Assembly (NCBI GenBank): GCA_045642225.1
Contig: JAZUIN010000079.1
Coordinates: forward strand, 54,338 to 118,337
Direction: 5' to 3'
Source of the DNA: RUG191 sp045642225
GTDB taxonomy: Bacteria > Bacillota > Clostridia > Lachnospirales > Lachnospiraceae
DNA: 64,000 nucleotides
Numbering within the stretch: position 1 is the stretch's first letter; each line of letters starts with the position of its first letter. A program made the translations under genes and the position numbers. The notes beneath the pieces were generated by a model that saw nothing but the letters and a program-made list of their open reading frames with translations, did not search any database and was not told the origin of the DNA. Positions 1 through 9,971 of this stretch are shown here, in pieces.

Positions 1-3000
1 TGCTGTAATTGTTAGAGGAGCCTTCGTAATATCAATAGTTCCATATTCTTTATCTATGTCGTAATCTCTGCTATAGAATAGTTTACTTCCAGCTTTATAT
101 TGAATTATATCTATTCTCTTGTCATTTCCTGCACTTTCAGTAACTCCTGGTCCCTTTGCAAGTAGCTTTCCATATCCATGCGTAAATGTATCAGCATCAT
201 CGTGATTTACGAATCCAAGGTAATCCAAATAATAATCTAAAGCTTTTGTCATACCGTATTCAACAGACAAACTCTCGCCAAGTGCAACTCCTCTAGATCT
301 TCTTACTGCCTTTGACGTAACTTTAAGATTTGCCTTATCTACTTTAACTAAAACAATCACAGACTCATCGTTATACACTCTTGTAGCTGTATCTTCACTC
401 AATGTAATTCTAATTGCTGAAACACCAGCGTGTTTAACAATAATCTTGCCGTTATCATCAACATTTACAGAAGGCTCTGCATTAAATTCCGGCCATTTTT
501 CATACAAATCACCAACTACTTCAAAACTATATTTATCGTTCTCTGTAGACGCATCTGTAGAAGGATTTAACACAAAATCATCCTCACCGTATGTCGCTGT
601 ATAAAGTCTATCAATTATAATATTTCTATTAGCTTTTTCTTTAGAAAATGTATTACTTATCTTTCTTGCAATGTAATTGTCATTATCTATAAATTCAGCC
701 TCAATATAATAATTTCCAGATGCTATTCCTGTAAATGTTAAACCAGTATTTTTTGCATCATCAACAGACAATGTATTTTGCGATAACAGAGTTCCATTTT
801 CATCATTTTCTTTTATTGTAATAACAACATTTCCAGAAGTATCAGTAGGAATCATATTGCTAGTAATAACCTTTATATTAGAATCAGTAGCATTGATTTT
901 ATTTACTTTAATCTCCATAGAAATTGGTCGTTTATAAATCTTAAACTCTTTCGTATCTTCAGCCGCAGTGTAGTTATTACTTGCATTAACCTTTGCATGC
1001 ACCTTGTAAGTCCCAACATTAGAAGGCTTAATTGGCAAAATGTTATTATCTGAATCCATATATTCAATAACAACATTATTATCGCTATTAGTATATACAC
1101 TTGGATCTTCTACAGGCTGACCATCATATACTTTACTATTATTTTCGGTTATTTCAACTTGACCTCTATCAACCTTAATCTTATCAATATAGCGACCGCA
1201 AGAATACCAATACATATCATTGTCTTTACTTGTATTCGACTTTGCAAGAATCGTGTATTCTCCAAAATCCTTTGCTTTGATTTTGATATAAGCAGGATTA
1301 CTATCGACAGCTTCCTTTTTATCAACAAGAGTTACTGCATCATTGTCGTTCAAATTAAAGGTTACAGTTGAGCCTATTGGTAGTTCATCATATTTAACTT
1401 CAATCTTTGCCTCATCACCAATAATTGGTTGAGTGCTTGGTCCAATCAAAGTCAATTTATCTATCATCTTCAACCAATTATCTTTGACCTGGCTAGTTAC
1501 ATTTCCATAATAAGTATCAATTCTTTTATAATTAATACTATTTTTTAAATATACAAGCTCTAAAACTGTATTAAAGTCATCAAAAACTACATTTTTCTCC
1601 GGAAGATATAAATAAAGCATATTATCTTCGTCAGAATATATATCATGCCAACAATAATCATTTTCATCAGCATCGGTCAAATGTGTAGCAACCTGAGCAA
1701 GTGGCTCAATTGCTTTAAGCTTAGTCTGATATACCCTAATATTTTCATCTGATTTTGCATCTTTAAAATATGCTTTAACACTTCCGCCATAAATTGTAGG
1801 TGTAAATGACATTGTTTCAGCTAGAAGCGTTCCAGCAGAAATAGTATATTTATGATTTCCAAGTGAACTTGCATCTTTACCTAATCCAATATCATTAAAA
1901 CCTGAAGCTTCTACAACTCCTCCAGTCATCCTAAAAGTCTTAAGCAATCCAGTTCCTTGTCCTGTGCCAATTCCAGCAGCGCCGTCACCACCAGTAGCAT
2001 TTACATAGCCCCCAGTTATACTAACACACTTTACGTCATTACTTCCCGAGCGCCAATTTCTATAATACTTACCATTACCAATTCCAGCAGCGCCTTCTCC
2101 ACCTACAGCCAAAACACTAGACTTAGCCATACGCTCCTTTAATGTAGAGCCTGTCATATCATATAACGTATTCTTTTTTATTAGAACATCACCATTTAAG
2201 TAAGAGTTTTCTCCAACACCAATACCTGCTCCACATTTTCCACCATACGCTTCAATTTTGCCTGAGCCTTGAAGAATAATCTTATATAAATATTCCTGTC
2301 CTCCTGATGTTCCAATACCTGCGGCACTTTCTCCCGCTTTAGCAACAAGATTAGTATTTTTTATCTCTATATTTCCTTTAACTTTGTAGGTTTCTCCACC
2401 ACCTACGCCTGCTCCTCTATAACTACCTGTTGCTACAACATTTTCACAATTAGAAATACGAACAGATTTCATGCTAGCCTTAGCTTCTTTAATACTAAAT
2501 CTATTATTGTCTCCTACTTCACCAAATTCTTTAAATGAAAGATCATCAATTCCACCTGAGCCTATACCAGAAGCACACGCGCCACCAGTTGAAACTATAT
2601 TGTTACAATTATCAATATCTATAGTTCCAGCAACTCCAACACCAGAACCACCAATTCCGGCTGCACCTTTCTTATGCGACAAATCATCTCCGCCAATTGC
2701 TTGAATGTTATCACAATTGGAAATGTTAATGCTATCAAAATCCGCTGTAGTTCCAGCTCCAATACCTGCACCTGCAAAAGAACCATAAGCAACTTTTTCA
2801 GGCTCAGTAACACCAGGCTCTGTTGTAGGAACTTTAATTACTTTAGTAATATTCGCACCTGTAGAACCTTTAGCTTTTATTGTATTACAATTTCTTATAG
2901 TAAGATTTCCAACCTTACCACCATCACCAGAGATAATTAGATTAAAAGTATCTGAACCATATCTCAAGCCAGAGCTTCCTATACCAGCTCCACCTCTTAC

Positions 3001-4935
3001 ACCTTCAGCCTCAATATAATTACAATCAGATATTAAAATCTCTTTAATTTCTCCACCTTCACCAGGTCCAATTCCAGCAGTACAATCAAGCTTTTCATCA
3101 TCTTTTCCCGTATTGTTCTCATGTGCTTTAGCAATAATCGTTCCACAGTTTGTAATGTGAAGCTTATTCATATCAGCTTCTTTTTTCTGGACATTTGAAG
3201 CACCAGCTGTACCAATAGAATTTCCTTCATAATCGGAATTATTTATGAAAATGTTTTTTACTGGCGCAAAAGCACCTCCTCCAATTCCAACACCATAATG
3301 AATACCATCACTAGGAATATATGTTTTTACACTACAGTTATCTATTGATATAGTGTCAATAGAATTGTCACCCATTTCAGAGTCATATCCATTACCAATA
3401 CCAGATCCATGCCTACCAGGATGAGTATCAACAGTAGCATTTTTAATTGAAATATTCCCACCTTTACCTTGACTACTACCGATAGCTGCAGCTTCACCAT
3501 CGCCATAGGCAAAAATACTTAAATCTCTATTGGTTTTACCAGTAATATTTATAATTCCACCTTCACCCGCTTCAGCAGAACCTATACCACAAGAATCTTT
3601 ACCACCAACAGCATTTATAATACCAAGACCAGTAATTGTGATATTGTTTCTATCAACTCTATGGCCGCCACCAATACCTGCACCTTCTTTACCACCTCTA
3701 GCATTAATTTTCCCAGCACTATCCATATTGATTGTAATTGGCATACCATCTTTACTAGAATAGTCTCCGCTTCCTATTCCGGCAGCACCTTCTCCACCTG
3801 TTGCAATAATATTAGGTTCACCTTCTATAGTTATAGAGCCTTCTCCCCTAGTATTATTATCACCAGCACCTATACCTGCGCTGTGCTCACCACCAGTAGC
3901 ATTTATCTCGCCATTACCACTTATATATACTTTTGCTCCATTATTGTTATCTCCGCCACCAATGCCGGCACCATCACCACCACCAATTGCTTCAATCTTC
4001 TTACAATTGTAAATGTATATTCCGTCAGTAAATTCTGTACTTTGACCACCACCAATTCCTGCACCATTAGCTGTTCCATGAGCGTAAATATATTCACAAT
4101 TATTTATAACAATTTTACCCAAGTATACTTCATCACCATCAACAATATCATCACCTGTACCTATACCTGGTGCACCGTCACCGCCTCGTGCTTCAATTTT
4201 TACATTATCATTTATAGTAATTGAACTAACATCACCATCACGTCCGCCACCAATTCCTGCAGCATGCTTAGCTCCTGTAGCTTTAATAGAGACATCACCC
4301 TCAATAATAAGGTTACCCATGTCTGAATAATTTCCACTTTTTATTTTTTTATTGGCATAATTTTCACAATCACTTGAATTTGTACCAATACCAGCGGCAC
4401 CTCTATCATTTTGACCATTTCCACCACCAATGGCTTCAAGATAACCATCACCTTTAATAGTAAGGTTAGCATTTTTAGCAATACAAATTCCGGCATAACC
4501 GTCATTATGCCCCCAACCAACATCATTACCACCTACTAGCTTATTATCTCCTTTTACAGTGATTTCAGCATAAGAGTCAGGCGTAATTGTTATAGGTGAA
4601 ATTTCTTCACTCTCATCATTATTACTATGTCTAAAATTCATTTCAAGATTTTCAATAGTAACCTTTATAGGACTACTTTCTGTTCCACCATTAATTACAA
4701 TACCACCTTTATTAGCAGTACCAGTTATAGAATAATCAAAGCTACTATCATCAATGACACTTCTTTTGTTATCACTTACATTTATACTCTTAGTTCCTTT
4801 ATAAATGTTATTAAAATCTACAGTTCTCTCTTGCTTTAAATTAATATAAAAAAAGACGCCAAAAACCAATGCTGCGAAAATCGCAACAAAAATAATAGCT
4901 ATTATACTTTTATTTTTTCTGGTTTTTAAACGCAT
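1..4935 (-). CDS. Giant GIG-repeat, Ig-like surface protein (3' end outside window)
   Basis: This frame is open for 1645 codons from an ATG at 4935 and runs off the window edge, so the C-terminus is missing. Residues 1-32 are basic then hydrophobic (one membrane anchor or uncleaved signal), so the rest should lie outside the cell. From about residue 125 to 995 there are about two dozen units ending in GAGIGGG, AAGIGTG or similar, spaced roughly 30-45 residues. They alternate with hydrophobic strands rich in Asn and Ile, which suggests a beta-helix or solenoid. From about 1150 on come Ig-like modules with the motif VYDGQPV (about 1268) and the YKVHAKV strand typical of MBG/YDG-type bacterial adhesin domains. 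An AGGA ribosome site precedes the ATG, and the transporter gene ends only 20 bases upstream. An adhesive or glycan-binding role is inferred; the exact family is not recognised. Confidence 0.85.
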   Translation of the reverse strand, partial: MRLKTRKNKSIIAIIFVAIFAALVFGVFFYINLKQERTVDFNNIYKGTKSINVSDNKRSVIDDSSFDYSITGTANKGGIVINGGTESSPIKVTIENLEMNFRHSNNDESEEISPITITPDSYAEITVKGDNKLVGGNDVGWGHNDGYAGICIAKNANLTIKGDGYLEAIGGGNGQNDRGAAGIGTNSSDCENYANKKIKSGNYSDMGNLIIEGDVSIKATGAKHAAGIGGGRDGDVSSITINDNVKIEARGGDGAPGIGTGDDIVDGDEVYLGKIVINNCEYIYAHGTANGAGIGGGQSTEFTDGIYIYNCKKIEAIGGGDGAGIGGGDNNNGAKVYISGNGEINATGGEHSAGIGAGDNNTRGEGSITIEGEPNIIATGGEGAAGIGSGDYSSKDGMPITINMDSAGKINARGGKEGAGIGGGHRVDRNNITITGLGIINAVGGKDSCGIGSAEAGEGGIINITGKTNRDLSIFAYGDGEAAAIGSSQGKGGNISIKNATVDTHPGRHGSGIGNGYDSEMGDNSIDTISIDNCSVKTYIPSDGIHYGVGIGGGAFAPVKNIFINNSDYEGNSIGTAGASNVQKKEADMNKLHITNCGTIIAKAHENNTGKDDEKLDCTAGIGPGEGGEIKEILISDCNYIEAEGVRGGAGIGSSGLRYGSDTFNLIISGDGGKVGNLTIRNCNTIKAKGSTGANITKVIKVPTTEPGVTEPEKVAYGSFAGAGIGAGTTADFDSINISNCDNIQAIGGDDLSHKKGAAGIGGSGVGVAGTIDIDNCNNIVSTGGACASGIGSGGIDDLSFKEFGEVGDNNRFSIKEAKASMKSVRISNCENVVATGSYRGAGVGGGETYKVKGNIEIKNTNLVAKAGESAAGIGTSGGQEYLYKIILQGSGKIEAYGGKCGAGIGVGENSYLNGDVLIKKNTLYDMTGSTLKERMAKSSVLAVGGEGAAGIGNGKYYRNWRSGSNDVKCVSITGGYVNATGGDGAAGIGTGQGTGLLKTFRMTGGVVEASGFNDIGLGKDASSLGNHKYTISAGTLLAETMSFTPTIYGGSVKAYFKDAKSDENIRVYQTKLKAIEPLAQVATHLTDADENDYCWHDIYSDEDNMLYLYLPEKNVVFDDFNTVLELVYLKNSINYKRIDTYYGNVTSQVKDNWLKMIDKLTLIGPSTQPIIGDEAKIEVKYDELPIGSTVTFNLNDNDAVTLVDKKEAVDSNPAYIKIKAKDFGEYTILAKSNTSKDNDMYWYSCGRYIDKIKVDRGQVEITENNSKVYDGQPVEDPSVYTNSDNNVVIEYMDSDNNILPIKPSNVGTYKVHAKVNASNNYTAAEDTKEFKIYKRPISMEIKVNKINATDSNIKVITSNMIPTDTSGNVVITIKENDENGTLLSQNTLSVDDAKNTGLTFTGIASGNYYIEAEFIDNDNYIARKISNTFSKEKANRNIIIDRLYTATYGEDDFVLNPSTDASTENDKYSFEVVGDLYEKWPEFNAEPSVNVDDNGKIIVKHAGVSAIRITLSEDTATRVYNDESVIVLVKVDKANLKVTSKAVRRSRGVALGESLSVEYGMTKALDYYLDYLGFVNHDDADTFTHGYGKLLAKGPGVTESAGNDKRIDIIQYKAGSKLFYSRDYDIDKEYGTIDITKAPLTITA
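1950..4560 (-). repeat. Coding repeats encoding GIG solenoid units
   Basis: This part of the giant gene carries repeated codons for Ala/Gly-Gly-Ile-Gly turns, about two dozen copies. They are diverged at DNA level: the plus strand shows recurrent words such as ccaataccagc with many variants. The repeats are protein-level units, not a tandem DNA satellite. Confidence 0.7.
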
Positions 4936-4955
4936 TTTTTAACATCCTATATTTA

Positions 4956-6548
4956 CTACGATTTTAATTTTTGCATATCAATACTATCCTTATCATATGC
5001 AAATTCTATCTCTTCTAAGAAAGTATATAGAACAGTACATACTGTTTGTATATTGTTAGTAAAAATTCTACATGCAGAAAGTACACCCACATAATTAACT
5101 GAAATACCTAACTGCTGTAAAATTATAGTCCATGAAGCAACCGTTCCTGGTGATGCAAGAGAAAGCTGTAATGACAGAATAAACATAACAAGAAGAATTG
5201 ATGTAGAAATCATAACTCCTGTTTGATCTGCTATCATACATGGTGCCAATATAAGACTTATTGAAACCATAGGATAATAAACAGCTTGTGCCATAGGCAT
5301 CCAAAGTTGATTGAAATCTCTATCTATACCAAATTCATTTTCAGCAACATCATATCTATCTTTTAATGTTGCAGATAGACTTGCCGTTACGAAGGATTTA
5401 ACCAAAGGAACTTTTGATTTTTTAATAATAGTAATAATACTTACTTTACATTTCACACAAACCTTTATTGCCTTAACAATAAGCACAATAATTGAACATG
5501 CAAGTACGGCTACTATATACTTCCAAGCTGTGAAAATAATTTGGGTATTGCCTCCAAGAATAATCTCCATCAAACTCAAGCCCGGAATAACGCAAACTAA
5601 TTTAAGAACATATTCCATGATTACATAAATTACATTACGTAGTTGGTCAACAACTTTACCAAGCTCTCTTGTTTTATCTCCTGTAACAAGCATTGCTGCA
5701 CCTATTCCAAATGCCAAAATAACTATTTGTGGCATATTATTTTCAGTAAAAGGTGTTACAAAATTAGTAGGAACAACATTTAGAATCATTTCAATAATTT
5801 GTTTTGGCTTGAAATCTGAAGCACCTACAACAAAATTTGAATAACACAAAAAAGCTGCAGCTAAAGCGACTAGTGTAATAAATATCGTCATTAAAACTGA
5901 CCTTTTAAATATAGAAAGTCCCAAGTCATTAAGCTGTTTCAAACTAGCCAATGACGAAATTGACGAAATCATAGAAATAAACATTACTGGAATCATTATT
6001 CCTGATACTAAACTTATCACAAGCGAAAGTACTGGATGTACTAAATCGTCGTTAACAAATTGAACAATATCCTTTGGCAATAAGCTTATTAACAAGCCTA
6101 AAACTATACCTAAAAAAATAGATATTACCATAGGATTTTTCCAGAAAGCATTTTGTTTTATCCTAGGTGAATGTATTATAACAAAGTTGTTGTTGAAAGA
6201 ATGAATATAAGACACACTAGCATTATCATGATTAAATGCTCCTGTAAACAATCCATTTATTAGAGAAGATAATTCTGTCTTCTTGTATAATGCTTGATTA
6301 AAATCACCCTTAGCAGAAATAATCAAATCAATTTTACCTAATTTTTTTATTACACGGCATGTAACTTCTTCTTCATCTCCGATTTCATCTTTATATATGT
6401 ATAAAACCTCTGTGATTTCTTTGACATATAAATCAATGACGTCAGCTTCAAAGTTATATTTACTCATATAATTTCTAATGTCATCTTTAAAGCCTTCTAT
6501 ATTTGATTCAACTAAGTTAAATTTTTTCTCAATTCTTTTAACTGCCAT
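4956..6548 (-). CDS. Dicarboxylate/amino-acid:cation symporter with N-terminal ATPase-like domain
   Basis: Residues about 138-510 form a DAACS/SLC1-type transporter: many hydrophobic helices, the PTNFVTPFTENN stretch, an FGIGAAM segment and SLASPGTV in the second re-entrant hairpin region. Such proteins import glutamate, aspartate, serine or C4-dicarboxylates with Na+ or H+. The first ~135 residues are soluble and hydrophilic, with a pattern reminiscent of anti-sigma-type HATPase domains (VKEITEVLY region), which is unusual for this family. The catalytic Asn and glycine boxes are not obvious, so the ATPase likeness is tentative. The start at 6548 is preferred over an upstream codon because GGAGGAAG lies 7 bases before it. 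The protein has 530 residues, against about 400-450 for the family. The giant surface protein gene follows after 20 bases. Confidence 0.8.
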   Translation of the reverse strand: MAVKRIEKKFNLVESNIEGFKDDIRNYMSKYNFEADVIDLYVKEITEVLYIYKDEIGDEEEVTCRVIKKLGKIDLIISAKGDFNQALYKKTELSSLINGLFTGAFNHDNASVSYIHSFNNNFVIIHSPRIKQNAFWKNPMVISIFLGIVLGLLISLLPKDIVQFVNDDLVHPVLSLVISLVSGIMIPVMFISMISSISSLASLKQLNDLGLSIFKRSVLMTIFITLVALAAAFLCYSNFVVGASDFKPKQIIEMILNVVPTNFVTPFTENNMPQIVILAFGIGAAMLVTGDKTRELGKVVDQLRNVIYVIMEYVLKLVCVIPGLSLMEIILGGNTQIIFTAWKYIVAVLACSIIVLIVKAIKVCVKCKVSIITIIKKSKVPLVKSFVTASLSATLKDRYDVAENEFGIDRDFNQLWMPMAQAVYYPMVSISLILAPCMIADQTGVMISTSILLVMFILSLQLSLASPGTVASWTIILQQLGISVNYVGVLSACRIFTNNIQTVCTVLYTFLEEIEFAYDKDSIDMQKLKS

Positions 6549-6584
6549 TAAATTCTTCCTCCAGAATATATTAAAAACACTAGT

Positions 6585-6610
6585 CAAAAAAGACCACTAT
6601 TGTGGTCTTT
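6585..6610 (-). terminator. Rho-independent terminator of the lipase-like gene
   Basis: Perfect 9-bp stem AAAGACCAC/GTGGTCTTT with a 4-base loop and a T-run on the minus strand. It overlaps the stop codon of the upstream gene. The transporter gene beyond it has no clear promoter in the 36-base gap, so partial read-through is likely. Confidence 0.85.
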
Positions 6611-7790
6611 AAAATCCAGCTTCTATACTGGCTAATGCTTTATTCAAACTATCCGTTATAGACTTTTTCTTCTCATTAAATGTATCTTTAGCTTTAATAT
6701 TAGGCTTAAAACTAACATACATTGAAGCCATAAGTTTTTTTATAGCATCCTTTACTAATGCTTGCGTATCTTCTGGCAAATCTTGCAACGCAGTATGCAT
6801 TTTGCTAATGTCACTCCATTTTAGAGATGACAAATCATCTAACGTAGTTATATCCCCTGCTTCAAAAGGTTTGAAAAGCGTATCAATAAATTCCATTCGA
6901 TCATTATCGCTTAAGCTTTCTAGCCACATTGTAACTGCATTATCAATTTTAACACTAGAAGAAGCCAACTCACTCTCTTCAAATGTTGCTCCTAAAACAC
7001 ACCAAGTCATTGGATTATGTTGGCCCATTCCACTACCTGTACTTTTTACAACATTATGCTTTATGTCGTTAGAAAGCAACATTCCTACAATCGAGTTTTC
7101 AGGCACTGTACTAATGATTTTAGGTAAAATGTGTTGGTATCCTTTCTCCTGACACACTTCACTTCTAAAGCCTGGTCCATCGTTAGAATAAACATTTATA
7201 ATATTTTCTTGTATATTTTCATCACAAAATGATGAAGCATATACAGCAAAATTTCCACCCTTAGAATGTCCACCAACACGAATCTTTTTATCAACATTAG
7301 AAAAATTATCATTTAAATATTTCATTGCGCGTTGTTGTCCTGTTGTCTGATAAAGATAACCCATATTACAATCTTCTTTCCAGCCAACAATTGTAGAGTC
7401 AGTACCTCTATATGCAACAAAATATGTATTGTCATCTAACAAAAATGTAACAACAGAAAATTGTACATCTAACTCGTCATTTATTTCATTAACATAACCT
7501 GTAAGATATATATTTTTGAAACGATTAGATTTAACCATTCTATGCATCAAAAATGGAGCAACCTTAGTCTCTGAACTTTTGGCCATAATTTCTTCTTCAG
7601 TATGAAGCTCAAAAAACTTCTTATACACTGAATCCAAGCTAATTTTTTCATTTATGCCAGGGCCTGGAACAATACCACCAAAATCTGTATATGCTAATTC
7701 TGCAAGAATCAAATTATCGACAACATTAAATGGACTTTGAGCAAATGTAATATCTCCTCTCCAGTCTAAATAATCATTAATATTTGACAT
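6609..7790 (-). CDS. Mbeg1-like (DUF2974) alpha/beta-hydrolase
   Basis: The 393-residue protein has the nucleophile elbow GGHSKGGN (about residues 190-200), which is the hallmark of the DUF2974/Mbeg1-like lipase family. It is preceded by an AYRGTDSTIVGWKED strand and loop typical of lipase-class-3-like folds. No signal peptide is seen, so it is probably cytosolic. The substrate is unknown; a serine esterase or lipase reaction is inferred from the GHSKG motif. A GGGAGG ribosome site precedes the ATG. It follows the CPBP protease gene by 26 bases without a terminator, so the two are likely co-transcribed. Confidence 0.8.
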   Translation of the reverse strand: MSNINDYLDWRGDITFAQSPFNVVDNLILAELAYTDFGGIVPGPGINEKISLDSVYKKFFELHTEEEIMAKSSETKVAPFLMHRMVKSNRFKNIYLTGYVNEINDELDVQFSVVTFLLDDNTYFVAYRGTDSTIVGWKEDCNMGYLYQTTGQQRAMKYLNDNFSNVDKKIRVGGHSKGGNFAVYASSFCDENIQENIINVYSNDGPGFRSEVCQEKGYQHILPKIISTVPENSIVGMLLSNDIKHNVVKSTGSGMGQHNPMTWCVLGATFEESELASSSVKIDNAVTMWLESLSDNDRMEFIDTLFKPFEAGDITTLDDLSSLKWSDISKMHTALQDLPEDTQALVKDAIKKLMASMYVSFKPNIKAKDTFNEKKKSITDSLNKALASIEAGF

Positions 7791-7816
7791 AACTAACCTC
7801 CCACAAAGAATTTAAT

Positions 7817-8506
7817 CTATTTAAAGATTACATTTACAAGAATAAGAACAGTCAAATTAAGCAATGCATGACCTGCATATGTAACCCAAAGCTTATGTGT
7901 TCTTTGATATACAAATCCAAGATACAAACCAATTATAAATGCATATATCATTTGTACCCAATTCATATGAAGTAATCCAAATATAAGCGCAGAGATAAAT
8001 ATTGTAACTGAATCATTATATTTCTTCTCTATTTCTCCACAAACAATTCCACGAAATACTAATTCCTCCATAAGTGGAATAATAATAACGTTACTTACAA
8101 TCTTTGCAACAAAATCACCATCTGACAAAAAAGCATTTGCATCTTTGAAGCTTTCTGACATATCCATAATAGGCATGTTAGTTATTGCAATATTAAGTGC
8201 AACACCAATAAGAACTGCGCCTATAATATATACTAATTCCATTCCAAAGGTCTTATAATTAAAATATGGCTTCTCTGAATATACATTAGCATTTCTATAT
8301 AGAATAAACATTACTACGCCTGTTATTGCTGCTGAAATTCCCGCACAATACAAAGGACTAATTGATAATCCCAAAATATGCTCTGCATTATCTGCTTGAC
8401 CAATTAAGTAATTAAATAACGTAAACAAAAGGTTATACAAAATAAAATATACCGCTACTGGATATATAACCTTATACATAACACTATCTCTAAAGTTTCC
8501 TAACAT
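7817..8506 (-). CDS. CPBP-family intramembrane glutamic protease
   Basis: A polytopic membrane protein of 229 residues with the three CPBP/Abi (Rce1-like) motifs: EELVFRG, an FGLLHMN helix with the metal or catalytic His, and a later NLT-type helix. Bacterial members cleave prenylated or small membrane substrates, or act in bacteriocin immunity; the substrate here is unknown. The start at 8506 is chosen because AAGGAAG lies 10 bases upstream. A longer frame begins at 8530 without a good site. It overlaps the end of the HAD phosphatase gene by 17 bases, indicating translational coupling. Confidence 0.85.
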   Translation of the reverse strand: MLGNFRDSVMYKVIYPVAVYFILYNLLFTLFNYLIGQADNAEHILGLSISPLYCAGISAAITGVVMFILYRNANVYSEKPYFNYKTFGMELVYIIGAVLIGVALNIAITNMPIMDMSESFKDANAFLSDGDFVAKIVSNVIIIPLMEELVFRGIVCGEIEKKYNDSVTIFISALIFGLLHMNWVQMIYAFIIGLYLGFVYQRTHKLWVTYAGHALLNLTVLILVNVIFK

Positions 8507-9140
8507 AATCACATACTTCCTTAAAATCATTAAATATTGCTAATGCTCCATTATCAAGCATTGCTTTAGTATCACCAAAACCATATTCTACACCAATACA
8601 GTCGATACCATACTCTTTTGCTCCAACAACATCATAAATTGTATCACCAATAAGAACAGTCTCTTCCTTAGTTGCCTCTGGAAATCTTTTGAAAAATTCT
8701 TCAATTATCTCAATTTTCTTCTCGCGACTTGTATCTTCCGACGCGCCTACGACAGAATCAAAATATTCTAATATATTGTGATATTCCAAAATCTGTTTGC
8801 ATGCAGGTTCGTTCTTTGAAGAACAAAGTGCAATAAGAAATCCGTTATCCTTTAATTCTTTGATACCTTCAGCCATATATGGAAAAAGTTCACTTTCAAT
8901 TGCACATTTGTGCATATAACGTTCTCTAAATTTGTAAATCATTTCAAGCGACTTCTCTTCGCTAACGCCATAATCATCTTGAAATGATTTCGTCAAAGGA
9001 GGTCCAATATAAGTTCTTAATTTCTCAATACCAGGCACTTCATATCCATAAGCTTCTAAAGCGTATGCAATAGATTTGACAACTCCTTCTTCTGTATTAA
9101 CTACTGTTCCATCCAAATCAAGTAAAATATTTTTATACAT
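8490..9140 (-). CDS. HAD-superfamily phosphatase (phosphoglycolate phosphatase-like)
   Basis: The 216-residue protein begins with HAD motif I DLDGTVVNTEEG, has an alpha-helical C1 cap (YIGPPLTKSF), motif II CSSKNEP, and the motif III/IV GDTIYDVVGAK acidic loop. This is the Gph/PGP-like subfamily that hydrolyses small phosphate esters such as phosphoglycolate, sugar phosphates or nucleotide monophosphates. It sits 10 bases downstream of folBK. A link to dephosphorylating a pterin intermediate is possible but unproven. Confidence 0.85.
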   Translation of the reverse strand: MYKNILLDLDGTVVNTEEGVVKSIAYALEAYGYEVPGIEKLRTYIGPPLTKSFQDDYGVSEEKSLEMIYKFRERYMHKCAIESELFPYMAEGIKELKDNGFLIALCSSKNEPACKQILEYHNILEYFDSVVGASEDTSREKKIEIIEEFFKRFPEATKEETVLIGDTIYDVVGAKEYGIDCIGVEYGFGDTKAMLDNGALAIFNDFKEVCDYVRKL

Positions 9141-9149
9141 TTCAAATCC

Positions 9150-9962
9150 CTATTTTTCTAATTCTTGTAATAAAATATACGCACTTTTGCCCAGTAGAGG
9201 ATGACATGCATTAGGTGCAATTTCGCACAATGGCTCTAATACAAATTGACGATTATGCATATCAATATGTGGTATATTAAGATCTTGCGTATTTATAATT
9301 CTATTGCCAAATAACAAAATATCTAAATCTAATGTTCTTGCTCCCCAACGTTCTTCACGGACACGACCTGCTTCATCTTCTATTTCGTTACACAAATCGA
9401 GTAACTCTGTAGGAGTATAGAATGTTTCAATTTCTAGTACTGCATTTCTAAAATCATCTTGTTCAACTTTGCCATAAGGCTTTGTTGTATACAAAGAAGA
9501 TCCACGAAGATTTCTAATTTTTTCTTTGCTACGAAGCTTGTTAATTGCATCTTCAATATATCCATCTTTATTTCCCATATTAGAACCTAGAGAAATGTAT
9601 GCCTTCTCCCATTTCTTGGTTGTAGATACAAATACATTATCAAACTCAGCTTCTATTGGTGCATTTGGTTTACTTATTTCAACTGTAATCTCTGAAATAA
9701 CATCATAGGTTTGAAGTAAAATTGTAGCCAAATCTTCTGCACAAGTTTCTATAAGATCGCATTTAACATTTTCCATATAGTCAACGATAATGTTACATAC
9801 ACCACCATAATTAACTGTATCCTCTAATTTATCAGAGTTGTAGCACTTATCATTATCTAAGCTACATAAAACAGACACATAGAAATCTTGTCCATTCTTC
9901 TTCTCCTCTTCATAAACTCCAATAAATCCATATACCTTCAAATTCTCTATAACTATATCCAT
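9150..9962 (-). CDS. folK: Bifunctional dihydroneopterin aldolase / HPPK
   Basis: A fusion of FolB and FolK that catalyses two consecutive folate steps: aldol cleavage of 7,8-dihydroneopterin, then pyrophosphorylation of 6-hydroxymethyl-dihydropterin. Residues about 1-115 are FolB (GVYEEEKKNGQDF active-site region). Residues about 117-270 are HPPK, with the AYISLGSNMGN start, the RWGARTLDLDILLFG signature and the PHIDMHNRQFV segment. An AGGAGG ribosome site precedes the ATG, and folP ends 10 bases upstream. The fusion occurs in many Firmicutes. Confidence 0.95.
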   Translation of the reverse strand: MDIVIENLKVYGFIGVYEEEKKNGQDFYVSVLCSLDNDKCYNSDKLEDTVNYGGVCNIIVDYMENVKCDLIETCAEDLATILLQTYDVISEITVEISKPNAPIEAEFDNVFVSTTKKWEKAYISLGSNMGNKDGYIEDAINKLRSKEKIRNLRGSSLYTTKPYGKVEQDDFRNAVLEIETFYTPTELLDLCNEIEDEAGRVREERWGARTLDLDILLFGNRIINTQDLNIPHIDMHNRQFVLEPLCEIAPNACHPLLGKSAYILLQELEK

Positions 9963-9971
9963 AAAAACCTC

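Noticed and set aside
3661..4224. Plus-strand open frame of 187 codons (Ser/Thr/Asn-rich)
   Set aside because: It is the reverse complement of the GIG-repeat gene, has no ribosome site, and its composition is a by-product of the Gly/Ile codons on the other strand.
1950..4560. CRISPR-like repeat array
   Set aside because: The repeated words are diverged, in frame with a long ORF, unequally spaced and lack unique spacers of constant size.
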